From contig JAOPYQ010000009.1 of the NCBI GenBank assembly GCA_025964555.1, positions 171,255-235,254 on the forward strand: DNA of 64,000 bases, in the 5' to 3' direction. How positions within the stretch are numbered: position 1 is the first letter of the stretch; each line of letters begins with the position of its first letter. The notes beneath the pieces were generated by a model. The model saw only the letters and a list, made by a program, of their open reading frames with translations, did no database searches and was not told the origin of the DNA. This DNA comes from Thermoleophilia bacterium. Its GTDB lineage: Bacteria > Actinomycetota > Thermoleophilia > Gaiellales > SKUG01. Both the position numbers and the translations under genes were made by a program. Shown here one piece after another: positions 56,227 to 64,000 of this stretch.

Positions 56227-57029
56227 GCCGGCACCACGGCCCCGTTCGCACCGACCTCGGAGTCCTCGCGTTCGACGACCCAGATCATCTCCGCGGGCCA
56301 GCGCCGCGACCACTCGACCTGGTTCGCGCTGCGGTAGGCGGTCGTCTTCACCCCTTCGGGCGGGCGTGTCTCGATGAGGTCGACGATCCTGAGCCCGTTG
56401 CGGCGGAACAGCCGCACCCACTCACCGTAGGGCAGGTTGTAGTAGACGGCCCGGTCCTCGATGCGGTGCAGTCTGAAGTAGTCCTTGACCATCTCGTTGG
56501 TCGCGACGCCGATCTCGACCGGCCAGCAGACCTCGAGCATCGGGGTGATCTGGCTGAACGCGAGCCGTCCACCGGGGCGCAGCAGCCGCGCCGCCTCCGG
56601 CACCCAGCGCAGCGGGTCGGCGAACATCGAGGCGCCGTAGTCGCTGAAGGCGAGGTCGAACGAGGCATCCGGCAGCTGCGACAGGTCCTCCACGTTGCCC
56701 TGGATGGGCGTGACGTCCGGTCGCTCGCCGTCGAGCTCCGTCGCGCGGTCGATCATGTGCTCGGCGAGCGCGAGCTGCTCGGCCGAGATGTCGACTGCAG
56801 TGCACCTCGCACCCGCGCGCGCGAGGGCGACCGAGAACTGGGCGGCGCCGCAGCCGAGCTCGAGGACGTCGCGCCCCTCGATCTCGCCGAGCGCGCCGAC
56901 CTCGGCCTCGGGCAGCGCCCACAGGCTCCACGTCGGAACGTCGATCGGCAGCTGCGAATCGTGCTCGGCCAGGTACGCCGTCGCATAGGCGTCCCACCAG
57001 TTCTCGTTCAAGGTCGCGTCGGTACTCAT
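56223..57029 (-). CDS. SAM-dependent methyltransferase
   Basis: A 268-aa class I methyltransferase. VLELGCGAAQFSVALARAGA is motif I (SAM binding), VDISAEQLALAEHM motif post-I, and ASFDLAFSDYGASMFADP motif II, followed by AARLLRPGGRLAFS. The substrate is unknown. It opens an operon with the AraC gene. The start ATG has a short divergent gap (about 80 bases) to the gene at 57109. Confidence 0.9.
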   Translation of the reverse strand: MSTDATLNENWWDAYATAYLAEHDSQLPIDVPTWSLWALPEAEVGALGEIEGRDVLELGCGAAQFSVALARAGARCTAVDISAEQLALAEHMIDRATELDGERPDVTPIQGNVEDLSQLPDASFDLAFSDYGASMFADPLRWVPEAARLLRPGGRLAFSQITPMLEVCWPVEIGVATNEMVKDYFRLHRIEDRAVYYNLPYGEWVRLFRRNGLRIVDLIETRPPEGVKTTAYRSANQVEWSRRWPAEMIWVVEREDSEVGANGAVVPA

Positions 57030-57108
57030 CCATGCATCATCCCACCCTTGCTCGTACGTAGTCGTTCGACGTCCGGCTGCATCCGATCCTCGGAATACCA
57101 TCAGGCGC

Positions 57109-57786
57109 ATGGAAGGGTCCCGATTCGTCGTCCGACACGTCGATGTCAGCGTTGCCGCGCTCGACACGATCTGGCGATGGCGCGGGTGGGCGAGCACCGA
57201 CCCCTCCGACCGCATGCGCGACCACCGCTCGATCGACGTGTACCGCGACGGCAGCCCCGACGCGAACCAGGTGGTCGGCTTCCACCAGCCCTTCTCGGCC
57301 GAGCTGCAGGAAGCACTCGGACCGGTCGAGTGGGCGGTCGCATCCACGATCGCGGGCGCACAGGATGCGTGGCGACCGACGCTCGGCGCCCTGCGCAGCG
57401 CGCGGCGTGGCGCGTTCAAGCATCGCTCGCTGCCGACGATCCGCCGGCGCGAGACGACGACCAGGTCGCGGCGTCGACCACAGCCCGTGCGCCTCAACTG
57501 CGTGATCGCCGACGTGACGAACGTCTGGGAAGGCGCGACGATCCGGCTCATCGCGACACCGGTGCGCACGGAGCTGCAGGTGCGATCGCCCGGCACGTTC
57601 GGGCTGGGCGAGCTGCCGACGTCGATCCAGAAGGCACTGCGCTACGGCGCCGGATCGATGCGCCAGTCCGCAGACCTGCAGCTGACCGCGGCAGCTCGGG
57701 TGCTCGCGGGGCGGGTCCCGTCGCACGTGCACATCGCCGAGCTGGTCGAGGACCACCGCCACATGCACCTGGTGCGCACCTTCTGA
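57109..57786 (+). CDS. hypothetical protein, 225 aa
   Basis: A basic, soluble protein with no recognised motif. The middle third is Arg-rich (RRRETTTRSRRRPQP, about residues 112-126), followed by well-formed strands (LNCVIADVTNVWEGATIRLI). No signal peptide or membrane segment. Its stop overlaps the next start (TGATG), so it is translationally coupled with the membrane protein at 57786. Together they may form a two-part unit, but the role is unknown. Confidence 0.65.
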   Translation: MEGSRFVVRHVDVSVAALDTIWRWRGWASTDPSDRMRDHRSIDVYRDGSPDANQVVGFHQPFSAELQEALGPVEWAVASTIAGAQDAWRPTLGALRSARRGAFKHRSLPTIRRRETTTRSRRRPQPVRLNCVIADVTNVWEGATIRLIATPVRTELQVRSPGTFGLGELPTSIQKALRYGAGSMRQSADLQLTAAARVLAGRVPSHVHIAELVEDHRHMHLVRTF

Positions 57787-58292
57787 TGGCTCGAGCGCGT
57801 CGCCGCATCTCACCGATCCGGCTCGTGCGCGCGCTGTGGCGCTATCGCGGCCAGCTCGAGGAGCACGGCACCACATACCAGGTGGAGCTCGCGACGACGG
57901 TCCGCACGTCGCTCGTGGCGACGACGCCAGGTCGCCTCGCCCTCAACGGCTACGCGTATGCGATGCGCGCGATGGTTGCGGGCATCGCCTTCCTCGTGCT
58001 GTTCGCACTGCTGCTGGCCTACGCGATGTGGCAGCTCACGCCGTGGGCGGCACTCGCCGGGCTCGTGCCGCTGGGCGGCGCAGTGCTGCTCGGGCTGTGG
58101 CGCCTGTCGTGGGGCGCGCCGCTCGACTGGCTGCGCGAGCACGCGGACACGACACGCACGGTGACGCTCGCCGAGTTGCCGACGCGCCTGCATGCCTTGG
58201 CACAGGAGACGCGCACGATAGCCAACGTGCCGAAACGCCTCGCCGACGAGCTCGACGAACTCGCGCGGGACTCGGAGCTCGGATCCGGGTAA
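57786..58292 (+). CDS. small membrane protein with cytoplasmic ends
   Basis: A 168-aa protein with two transmembrane helices (about residues 63-83, VAGIAFLVLFALLLAYAMWQ, and 88-105) between basic and charged ends. The N-terminal 50 residues are basic, the C-terminal 60 acidic and helical. The family is not recognised. It is coupled to the upstream gene and precedes aroH by ten bases, so an operon with aromatic amino acid genes is possible. Confidence 0.65.
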   Translation: MARARRRISPIRLVRALWRYRGQLEEHGTTYQVELATTVRTSLVATTPGRLALNGYAYAMRAMVAGIAFLVLFALLLAYAMWQLTPWAALAGLVPLGGAVLLGLWRLSWGAPLDWLREHADTTRTVTLAELPTRLHALAQETRTIANVPKRLADELDELARDSELGSG

Positions 58293-58302
58293 GGGCCTGC
58301 GT

Positions 58303-58740
58303 ATGGACGCCCCCGAACAGTCGCCTGCGCCGCCCGCCCGTACCGTTGCATGCCGCGGAGTGCGCGGCGCCACGTGCTCGGACGAGAACACCGCCGAAGC
58401 AATCCACGAGGCGATCCGTGAACTGGTCGTCGAGCTCGCCGCGCGCAACCAGATCCAGCCTGAGGACATCGCCAGCGCACAGTTCACCACCACGCCCGAC
58501 CTCAACGCGGCGTTCCCCGCCGAGGCGGTGCGCCACATGGGATGGGATCACGTGCCGCTGCTCGGGGCGGTCGAGATGGCCAAGCCCGGCGCACCCGGCC
58601 GCTGCATCCGCGTGCTGCTCATGTGGAACACCACGCGCACCCAGCAGGAGATCGAGCACGTCTACCTGCGTGGCACCGACGTGCTGTTGACCACGTCGCC
58701 CAGCGACTCGTTCGGACTCGGGTCGCGAGCACCCGAATGA
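58303..58740 (+). CDS. aroH: chorismate mutase, AroH type
   Basis: A 145-aa monofunctional chorismate mutase of the AroH (BsCM) fold. CRGVRGATCSDENTAEAIHE is the signature start, and FTTTPDLNAAFPAEAVRHMG and MWNTTRTQQEIEHVYLRGTD complete the active site. It converts chorismate to prephenate. Its stop overlaps the next start (ATGA), so it is translated together with tyrA. The pair directs chorismate toward tyrosine and phenylalanine. Confidence 0.93.
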   Translation: MDAPEQSPAPPARTVACRGVRGATCSDENTAEAIHEAIRELVVELAARNQIQPEDIASAQFTTTPDLNAAFPAEAVRHMGWDHVPLLGAVEMAKPGAPGRCIRVLLMWNTTRTQQEIEHVYLRGTDVLLTTSPSDSFGLGSRAPE

Positions 58741-59609
58741 CCGCCTCCGCCCTGGACGAGTGCACGGTCGCCATCGTCGGGCTCGGCCTCATGGGCGGCT
58801 CGCTCGGCCTGGCACTGCGCGGGCACTGCGCACACCGCATCGGCATCGACATCGACCATGGCGGTGAAGCGGGCGCGATCGAGGCTGGAGCGATCGACGA
58901 GTTCGCACCGCTCGCGACGGCTGCGGCGCGCGCGGACATCGTCGTGCTGGCAGTTCCGGTTCGCCAGGTCGCGCTGCTCGCCGGCGACATCGCCGCGTGG
59001 ATGCGCCCCGGCCGCGTGCTCACGGACCTCGGCAGCACGAAGGTCGACGCGTGCGCCGCGCTCGATTCCGTCGACGAGCGCATCGAGACAATTGGCGGGC
59101 ACCCGATGTGTGGCCGCGAGGTGTCGGGCATCACGCACGCCGACGGCACCCTGTTCCAGGGTGCGCGATGGGTGCTCTCCCCCACGCTTCGCACCACGGA
59201 GTACGCGCGGGCGCTCGTCGGCGAGCTCGTCGACGCGGCCGGAGCGATCGCCGTCGACGTCGATCGCCACGTCCACGACGAGGCAGTGGCGACGGCCTCC
59301 CACCTGCCCTATGTCATCGCCCAGGCGCTCGCCGGGACGCTCGTCGAGGCCGATGCGCGCACCTCCGGCGTGGCCGGACGCCTCGCCGCGACCGGGTTCC
59401 GCGGCGCCACGAGGCTCGCCTCGGGCGACGTGCAGATGTGGCTCGACGTGCTCGCCACGAACGAGGCCAACGTGCGCACCTCGATCGGCTCGATGCAGCG
59501 CCACCTCGCCGACCTCGCCGACGCGCTCGACGACGCCGAACGACTCGAACACCTGCTGCGCGGCGGACGCGCCGCGATGGAGACCGCCAGGACCATCGAC
59601 CGGGATTGA
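58737..59609 (+). CDS. tyrA: prephenate dehydrogenase
   Basis: A 290-aa NAD(P)-dependent dehydrogenase. VAIVGLGLMGGSLGLALRGH is the Rossmann glycine loop, VLTDLGSTKVDACAALDSVD and the GGHPMCGREVSG stretch are TyrA hallmarks with the catalytic His. It converts prephenate to 4-hydroxyphenylpyruvate, the precursor of tyrosine. No ACT regulatory domain is fused at the end. It is coupled to aroH by a four-base overlap. Confidence 0.95.
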   Translation: MTASALDECTVAIVGLGLMGGSLGLALRGHCAHRIGIDIDHGGEAGAIEAGAIDEFAPLATAAARADIVVLAVPVRQVALLAGDIAAWMRPGRVLTDLGSTKVDACAALDSVDERIETIGGHPMCGREVSGITHADGTLFQGARWVLSPTLRTTEYARALVGELVDAAGAIAVDVDRHVHDEAVATASHLPYVIAQALAGTLVEADARTSGVAGRLAATGFRGATRLASGDVQMWLDVLATNEANVRTSIGSMQRHLADLADALDDAERLEHLLRGGRAAMETARTIDRD

Positions 59610-59660
59610 CGCCTGCCACGACGGGGATCGAGTCCATCGGGACCCCACCGGGAGGCATGC

Positions 59661-60902
59661 ATGAACGAGATTCGAATCGTCGACGGCGACACCGACCTGC
59701 GAGGGCTGGTGCGCGAACTCGCCAGGGTCGACCAGGACGGCGGCGGCTCCTCCGGCGAGGTGCTCTCGATGTACGTCGACGTCGACCCGCGCACGTTCGC
59801 GTCGCCCGCGACGCGCGCCAGCTCGATCCAGTCCGCGATCGACGAGGCGGAACGCCAGGCACCGAACGGACGGTGGTCGAAGACGATCGGCTACCTGCGC
59901 AGCACGCTGGCGAGTGGCGACCACGGTGTCGACCAGGCACGCGGACTGCTCGTGTACGCGACCGCGGACGGCGACGCCACGCTCGTGCGCCTGCCCTGGC
60001 CGGTGGAACCGGAGGTGGCGTTCGACCACAACGTGCACGTGCGGCAGCTCGTACGGGCCCTGCCGACGTCGTCGTGGTGCGTGCTGCTGTGCAACAGTCG
60101 CAGCGCCCGGGTGCTGCTCGGCGATCGCGACCACCTCGAGCAGGTCGACCAGCTGCGCGACGACCTCGAGAACCGCCACTTCGACGGTGGCTGGTCGACC
60201 GGCCGCGCAGACAGCATCCACGACGAGCAGGTCTCCGCCCACGTGCGCCGCGTGGTCCAGGTCCTCGACGGGCTGCACCGCACCGGGGCGTTCGACTGCC
60301 TGCTCGTGGCGGCTCCCGCAGACGTGCGCGGACTGCTGCGCTCGCTCGGATCCGAATCGCTCCGGACGACGATGCGCGGATTCGTCGACGTCGACGTCGA
60401 ACACGCCACGATCGCGGAGGTCTCGGCCGCGGTCGCGGACGACATGCACGCATGGGACGACGACCAGCTCGAACGCACGCTCGCGCGTCTGCAGCAGAAC
60501 GTCGGCAAGCGCGAACGCGCCGTGATCGGCCTCGACGACGTGCTGCAGGCAATCGCCGAACGGCGCATCGAGACGCTCGTGGTGAACGACGGGTACAGCC
60601 ATCCGGGGCTCACGTGCCCGCACGGCGACTGGCTCGCCACGGACGGTGGCGTCTGCCCCATCCACGACACGCGACTGCAGCCGTGCGCGGACGTCGTCGA
60701 ACTCGCCATCGAGCACGCCGTTCGCCAGAGCGCGCACATCACGATCGTGGAGCGAACCGATCCCAAGACCCCGCCGGCCTCGGACGGGACCACGCCCGAG
60801 CGGATGGCGTTCCAGGCGATGCGTTCGCTCGGCGGCATCAGCGCGATCGTGCGCTTCGACCTCGGTGTCGAACGCGAGACGGGCGCGCTGCTGCAGACCT
60901 GA
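59661..60902 (+). CDS. Vms1/eRF1-like (release-factor-family) protein
   Basis: A 413-aa protein resembling the bacterial members of the eRF1/Vms1 superfamily. VLSMYVDVDPRTFASPATRA matches the N-terminal segment, the middle LLVAAPADVRGLLRSLGSES is the second domain, and ALQAIAERRIETLVVNDGYS the third. The segment CPHGDWLATDGGVCPIHDTRL looks like a zinc ribbon. Family members act on stalled ribosomes, releasing peptidyl-tRNA. The glutamine of GGQ or the QXG of Vms1 is not obvious. It stands between tyrA and the frameshifted gene. Confidence 0.75.
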   Translation: MNEIRIVDGDTDLRGLVRELARVDQDGGGSSGEVLSMYVDVDPRTFASPATRASSIQSAIDEAERQAPNGRWSKTIGYLRSTLASGDHGVDQARGLLVYATADGDATLVRLPWPVEPEVAFDHNVHVRQLVRALPTSSWCVLLCNSRSARVLLGDRDHLEQVDQLRDDLENRHFDGGWSTGRADSIHDEQVSAHVRRVVQVLDGLHRTGAFDCLLVAAPADVRGLLRSLGSESLRTTMRGFVDVDVEHATIAEVSAAVADDMHAWDDDQLERTLARLQQNVGKRERAVIGLDDVLQAIAERRIETLVVNDGYSHPGLTCPHGDWLATDGGVCPIHDTRLQPCADVVELAIEHAVRQSAHITIVERTDPKTPPASDGTTPERMAFQAMRSLGGISAIVRFDLGVERETGALLQT

Positions 60903-60998
60903 GGTCGGCGGCCAGCGCAACGCCGGGCAGCGTGGGCCCGACAACCCGGTAGGCGGCCCTTCGGGGGATCGGTCGCACCGGGGGAGGCTGCAGGGCAC

Positions 60999-62730
60999 AT
61001 GGTGCCGGTCGCAGGAGCATGGAAGCGGATCGACGTCGGCGCGTTGCACGATGCTGCCGCGTTGCTGCGCGCGCGCCCCGGGCGGACTCGCGCAGTACTT
61101 TCCCGAGGGGATGGACGCGCCGTACCTCGCCGACGGCTACGTGCTCGGCTACTCCGACGCCCACGTTGCGGTTCGCACCAAGCTGTCCGGCGAGCTCGCG
61201 AACCTCGCCAGCTCGTTCCGGGAGTCCGCGACGATGCTTCGCGGCCAGCCCGGCCTCGGTGCGCTCGCCGACTCGATCGACGGTGCTGCGGCGGTCGTCG
61301 CCGATGGATCAGGACACGTGGCAACGCACCAGATCCATGCGCATGCGCGCGCACTGCAGGGCGTGCTCAACACCGCGTCGCGGATCGCGAAGTCGCTCGA
61401 CGTGGTCGCCGCGCGCGGCATGATGCCGTCCGACCGGGCAGCGACGCGGGCACGGGTGCTCGAACTCACGAGCGGGACGCCGGGCAGCCAGGGCATGGAC
61501 GCACTGCACGAGCTGGCTGTGCTGGGCGACGATCTGCCGCCCGAACTCGCGCTGGAACGACCGCCGCAGCCGCGATGGCACCGTCCGCTGCGCGATCACC
61601 TCGTCGAGTCGACCGACCCGGAGTACGCCGCGTCGCTCCTCGCGGTGCAGCGCGCGGCTGTCGCGGAGCTGGGTTCGTACGCGCGTCACCCGAACCTCGC
61701 TGGTGCCGTGGGACGCATCGACGAGCTGGTCGCGGACGCCGGACCCCTGTCCCGCGACGACACGGTGGAGCTGTACGGACTGCTCGGCCGTCGCGACGTG
61801 GCACGGCACGTGCTGCTTCCGTCCGGCGTTGTCGACGAGGTCGGTCGGTCGCTGTCGTTCATCGACCGTGCGCCGAGCGAGATGGAGCAATCGCGACTCG
61901 ACCATCACGTCGCGCTGTTGTCGACCGTGCGCCGGGCGACGACACGCGAGCGCGCGCTCGAGATCGCGCGCGACGCGCTCGCGGTGCCGCGGACCGAGCT
62001 CGACGGCGTGAGCGCGGGACGGATCGACGGCCTGCTCGAGCTGGCACCCGAACTTCGTCCCCTGCAGGACCGACTGTTCGAGCCGGTGCCCGCCGTGCGT
62101 CGGCTGCTGCTGGGCGTCGGGGGCGGCGAACCGATCTTCCTTCGACCCGACACCGACCGCGCCTGGGTGAACGCGACGCTCGACAGCGCGCTGACCGGCA
62201 TGCGTGCCGAGGTCGAACTGGCTCGGGCCGGACGCCTCGACATCACGGCGTCGGCGGCACCGTCACGGCTTGCGTCGCTCGCGCGGGGCGACATGGGTGC
62301 CCAGGAGGTGCTCGAGGCGCAGTACCTCGCGACCCGCCTCGGCACCGATGTGCTCGACGCCGCAGGAACGTCCAACACGGGCCGCGTCTCGCTCGGCCTG
62401 CGCCTCGCCACCGCGGAACTCCTGGAGTTCGGCAACGAGATCCAGCGCGTTCCGCTCATCCGCACGTACCTCGAATCGGCGGCGCGACCGCTGGCAGCGC
62501 TCGAACACGCGGCGGCCGACAGGCCGAGCGAGCTCGCCGCCATCGGGCAGCTGCGCGAGCTCGTCGAGCGCAACATCGCCCGCATCGACGCCACGGCGCC
62601 GACCGAGGGATACCTCATCCATCCCGACGCCGCCGAGGTGGGCCGCGCATCGCAGCTGGCGCAGCTGCTCGACCGGATCCAGGCGTCCCGCGACGGCGTC
62701 GCTGCGGGCACTGACCTGCTGTCCTGGTGA
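60999..62730 (+). CDS. hypothetical protein, apparent frameshift near 61075
   Basis: A large, soluble Ala/Arg-rich unknown protein, about 577 residues if the frame is restored. The most credible start (ATG 60999, GGGGAGG upstream) reads a normal N-terminus, MVPVAGAWKRIDVGALHDAA, that stops making sense after the codons LLRARPG. The rest is in the next frame and reads smoothly from GGLAQYFPEGMDAPYLADGY to the stop at 62728. The switch occurs in a GC-dinucleotide run followed by CCCC and GGG (about 61068-61082), a slippage-prone sequence. A sequencing or assembly error is as likely as a true mutation. No family is recognised. Confidence 0.6.
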
Positions 62731-62737
62731 TCCCGGC

Positions 62738-62743
62738 TACAAT
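62738..62743 (+). promoter_or_regulatory. -10 hexamer of a leaderless promoter (SDR gene)
   Basis: TACAAT ends nine bases before the ATG at 62753 and no ribosome-binding site is present, so the message is probably leaderless. Confidence 0.55.
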
Positions 62744-62752
62744 TCGAGCCTG

Positions 62753-64000
62753 ATGACCACGCTCGAAGGCCCAGACGCGACGCAGCTCGATGCGACGCAC
62801 GACATCGACACCGCCGTCCACGACGGACCCGGACTCGCGCCGGAGCGCTTCGAGGAGCTCGCTCGGATCATCGAGGAAGTCGAAGCGCTGCCGATCGAGC
62901 ACCCCGACTCGATCGCGGTACGCCATGCGGTCGCCGGGCTGTACAAGTCGGTCAAGGTGCGACGCCGCACCGAGCGCCGCGCGAAGGTCCTCGCGCACGA
63001 CGACGCGGTGACCTCGAAGACGGCGACCGGAGCGCCCGGACGCATCGACGACGAGACCGCCGGGCTGCCGCTCGCGCCGGCCACGCACGGCGCGATCGCC
63101 GGCGTGCTGCTCCAGCCACGTGGCTGCTACGTCTGCAAGGAGCGCTACACGCAGGTCGACGCGTTCTACCACCAGCTGTGTCCCGACTGCGCGGCGTTCA
63201 GCCACGCGCGTCGCGATGCCCGCGCTGACCTCACCGGACGCCGTGCGCTGCTCACCGGCGGCCGCGCCAAGATCGGCATGTACATCGCGCTGCGACTGTT
63301 GCGCGACGGTGCGCACACGACGATCACCACGCGCTTTCCCAACGACGCCGCGCGGCGCTTCGCGGGGCTCGAGGACAGCAGCGAGTGGCTGCACCGCCTG
63401 CGCATCGTCGGCATCGACCTGCGCGATCCCGCGCAGGTCGTCGCGCTCGCCGACGACGTGGCGTCACGCGGACCGCTCGACATCGTCATCAACAACGCAG
63501 CACAGACCGTGCGCCGCACCCCGGCTGCGTACGCGCCGCTCGTCGCAGCCGAACGCGAGGCGCTGCCGGCCGGTCCGCTGCCGGAGATCGTGACGTTCGG
63601 TCGCGTGGCGGCAGACCTGCAGATCGCCGCGGGCGCGGGGCCCGCAGACATCGACGCTGGTACGCCCGCGCACTGGGCGCCGACGCCTCACGCGCTCGCC
63701 TCGCTCGCGATGACCGCGCGCTCCGCATCGTTCGACCGGATCCAGACCGGGCACGCGATCGACGCCGGTGGGCTCGTTCCCGACCTGTGCGAGACCAACA
63801 GCTGGATCCAGAAGGTCGAGGAGGTCGACCCGATCGAGCTGCTCGAGGTGCAGCTGTGCAACCAGACGGCGCCATTCATCCTGCTGAGCCGACTGCGCCC
63901 CGCGCTCGCGGCTGCGGCGGCAGCGGCCCCGTCGGGTCGCGCGCACGTGGTGAACGTCTCCGCGATGGAGGGACAGTTCGGGCGCGGCTACAAGGGTCCG
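62753..64000 (+). CDS. SDR oxidoreductase with N-terminal zinc ribbon, cut by the window end
   Basis: 416 codons are visible and the frame is open at the end. Residues 1-120 are a helical lead and then CYVCKERY and LCPDCAAF, a four-cysteine zinc ribbon. ALLTGGRAKIGMYIALRLL is the SDR nucleotide loop (TGGxxKIG instead of TGxxxGIG), DIVINNAAQTV the next motif, and the NVSAMEGQFGRGYKG end approaches the catalytic Ser-Tyr-Lys part that lies beyond the window. Such zinc-ribbon SDRs are known in actinobacteria without a named substrate. A leaderless start is likely. Confidence 0.85.
   Translation, partial: MTTLEGPDATQLDATHDIDTAVHDGPGLAPERFEELARIIEEVEALPIEHPDSIAVRHAVAGLYKSVKVRRRTERRAKVLAHDDAVTSKTATGAPGRIDDETAGLPLAPATHGAIAGVLLQPRGCYVCKERYTQVDAFYHQLCPDCAAFSHARRDARADLTGRRALLTGGRAKIGMYIALRLLRDGAHTTITTRFPNDAARRFAGLEDSSEWLHRLRIVGIDLRDPAQVVALADDVASRGPLDIVINNAAQTVRRTPAAYAPLVAAEREALPAGPLPEIVTFGRVAADLQIAAGAGPADIDAGTPAHWAPTPHALASLAMTARSASFDRIQTGHAIDAGGLVPDLCETNSWIQKVEEVDPIELLEVQLCNQTAPFILLSRLRPALAAAAAAAPSGRAHVVNVSAMEGQFGRGYKGP

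Noticed and set aside
60903..60998. A c-di-AMP riboswitch before the frameshifted gene
   Set aside because: Only one short conserved stretch matches; the other conserved parts of the aptamer are missing. Kept as an open observation, not as a feature.
58662..61049. A 795-codon minus-strand frame over tyrA and the Vms1-like gene
   Set aside because: tyrA has all catalytic motifs on the plus strand.
1..64000. tRNA, rRNA, CRISPR arrays, transposases, integrases and attachment sites
   Set aside because: None were seen on reading both strands. No direct repeat with regular unique spacers was found, and no gene matched transposase or integrase motifs.

Overview
The window is chromosomal DNA of a high-G+C bacterium, most likely an actinomycete (Actinomycetota) and perhaps a member of the Thermoleophilia. 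The evidence is the strong G/C third-position bias, densely packed genes with frequent ATGA or TGATG overlaps, several probable leaderless starts with a -10 hexamer just before the start codon, a DUF6328 protein, an LPxTG-type anchored protein and a TM0106-type nuclease-helicase. The phylum is fairly secure; the class is inference. I saw no rRNA, tRNA, CRISPR array, transposase, integrase or phage structural gene.

Layout. 1-7 kb: DUF6328 membrane protein, DsbA-like protein, a broken small membrane protein, msrA, a RibD-C reductase, a PIN/antitoxin pair and an acidic unknown protein. 6.5-9.1 kb: an LPFTG-anchored cupredoxin facing an alpha-amylase. 9.4-14.9 kb: two TerB-like paralogues, an HD phosphohydrolase, a DUF429 protein, a protein ending in an SSB-type acidic tip, and a P-loop protein without the Walker lysine. 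15-24 kb: a lipase, a 2257-residue exported repeat protein and a divergent parallel beta-helix protein. 24-30 kb: an ATP-grasp enzyme, a fused RecB-like nuclease/RNase H-like/SF1 helicase, and an ArsR/SRPBCC pair. 30-35 kb: a 1748-residue exported HExxH protein with about 14 FN3 repeats, in DNA that looks less G+C-rich.

35-50 kb is the most unusual part. It holds an ECF sigma factor with a membrane partner, a three-gene membrane operon (Tyr-Pro repeat protein, mini signal peptidase II-like protein, DAFRH-motif protein), a PAP2/haloperoxidase-like protein with a duplicated repeat tail, a coiled-coil peptidoglycan hydrolase, YceI plus FMN reductase, a gluzincin-like metalloprotein, a CBS protein and a second DAFRH paralogue. 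50-57 kb is metabolic: Nudix, cysteine dioxygenase-like plus amidohydrolase, YdeI-like, ribA, VOC dioxygenase, AraC plus methyltransferase. 57-64 kb carries aroH-tyrA, a Vms1/eRF1-like protein, a frameshifted unknown gene and an SDR with a zinc ribbon, cut by the window end.

Cooperation visible from the layout: aroH-tyrA (chorismate to tyrosine), YceI plus FMN reductase under MarR-type dyads, ArsR plus SRPBCC under a palindrome covering the start codon, an amidohydrolase plus cysteine dioxygenase-like pair under an operator overlapping its start, and sigma factor plus anti-sigma-like partner. The main unexplained signals are a 25-nt motif in three copies (24379, 43200, 43262) that reads as the same short peptide start with ATG, GTG or TTG; a 52-bp direct repeat with a hairpin showing covariation (53472-53594); the DAFRH protein family; and the three-gene membrane operon at 37972-39805.
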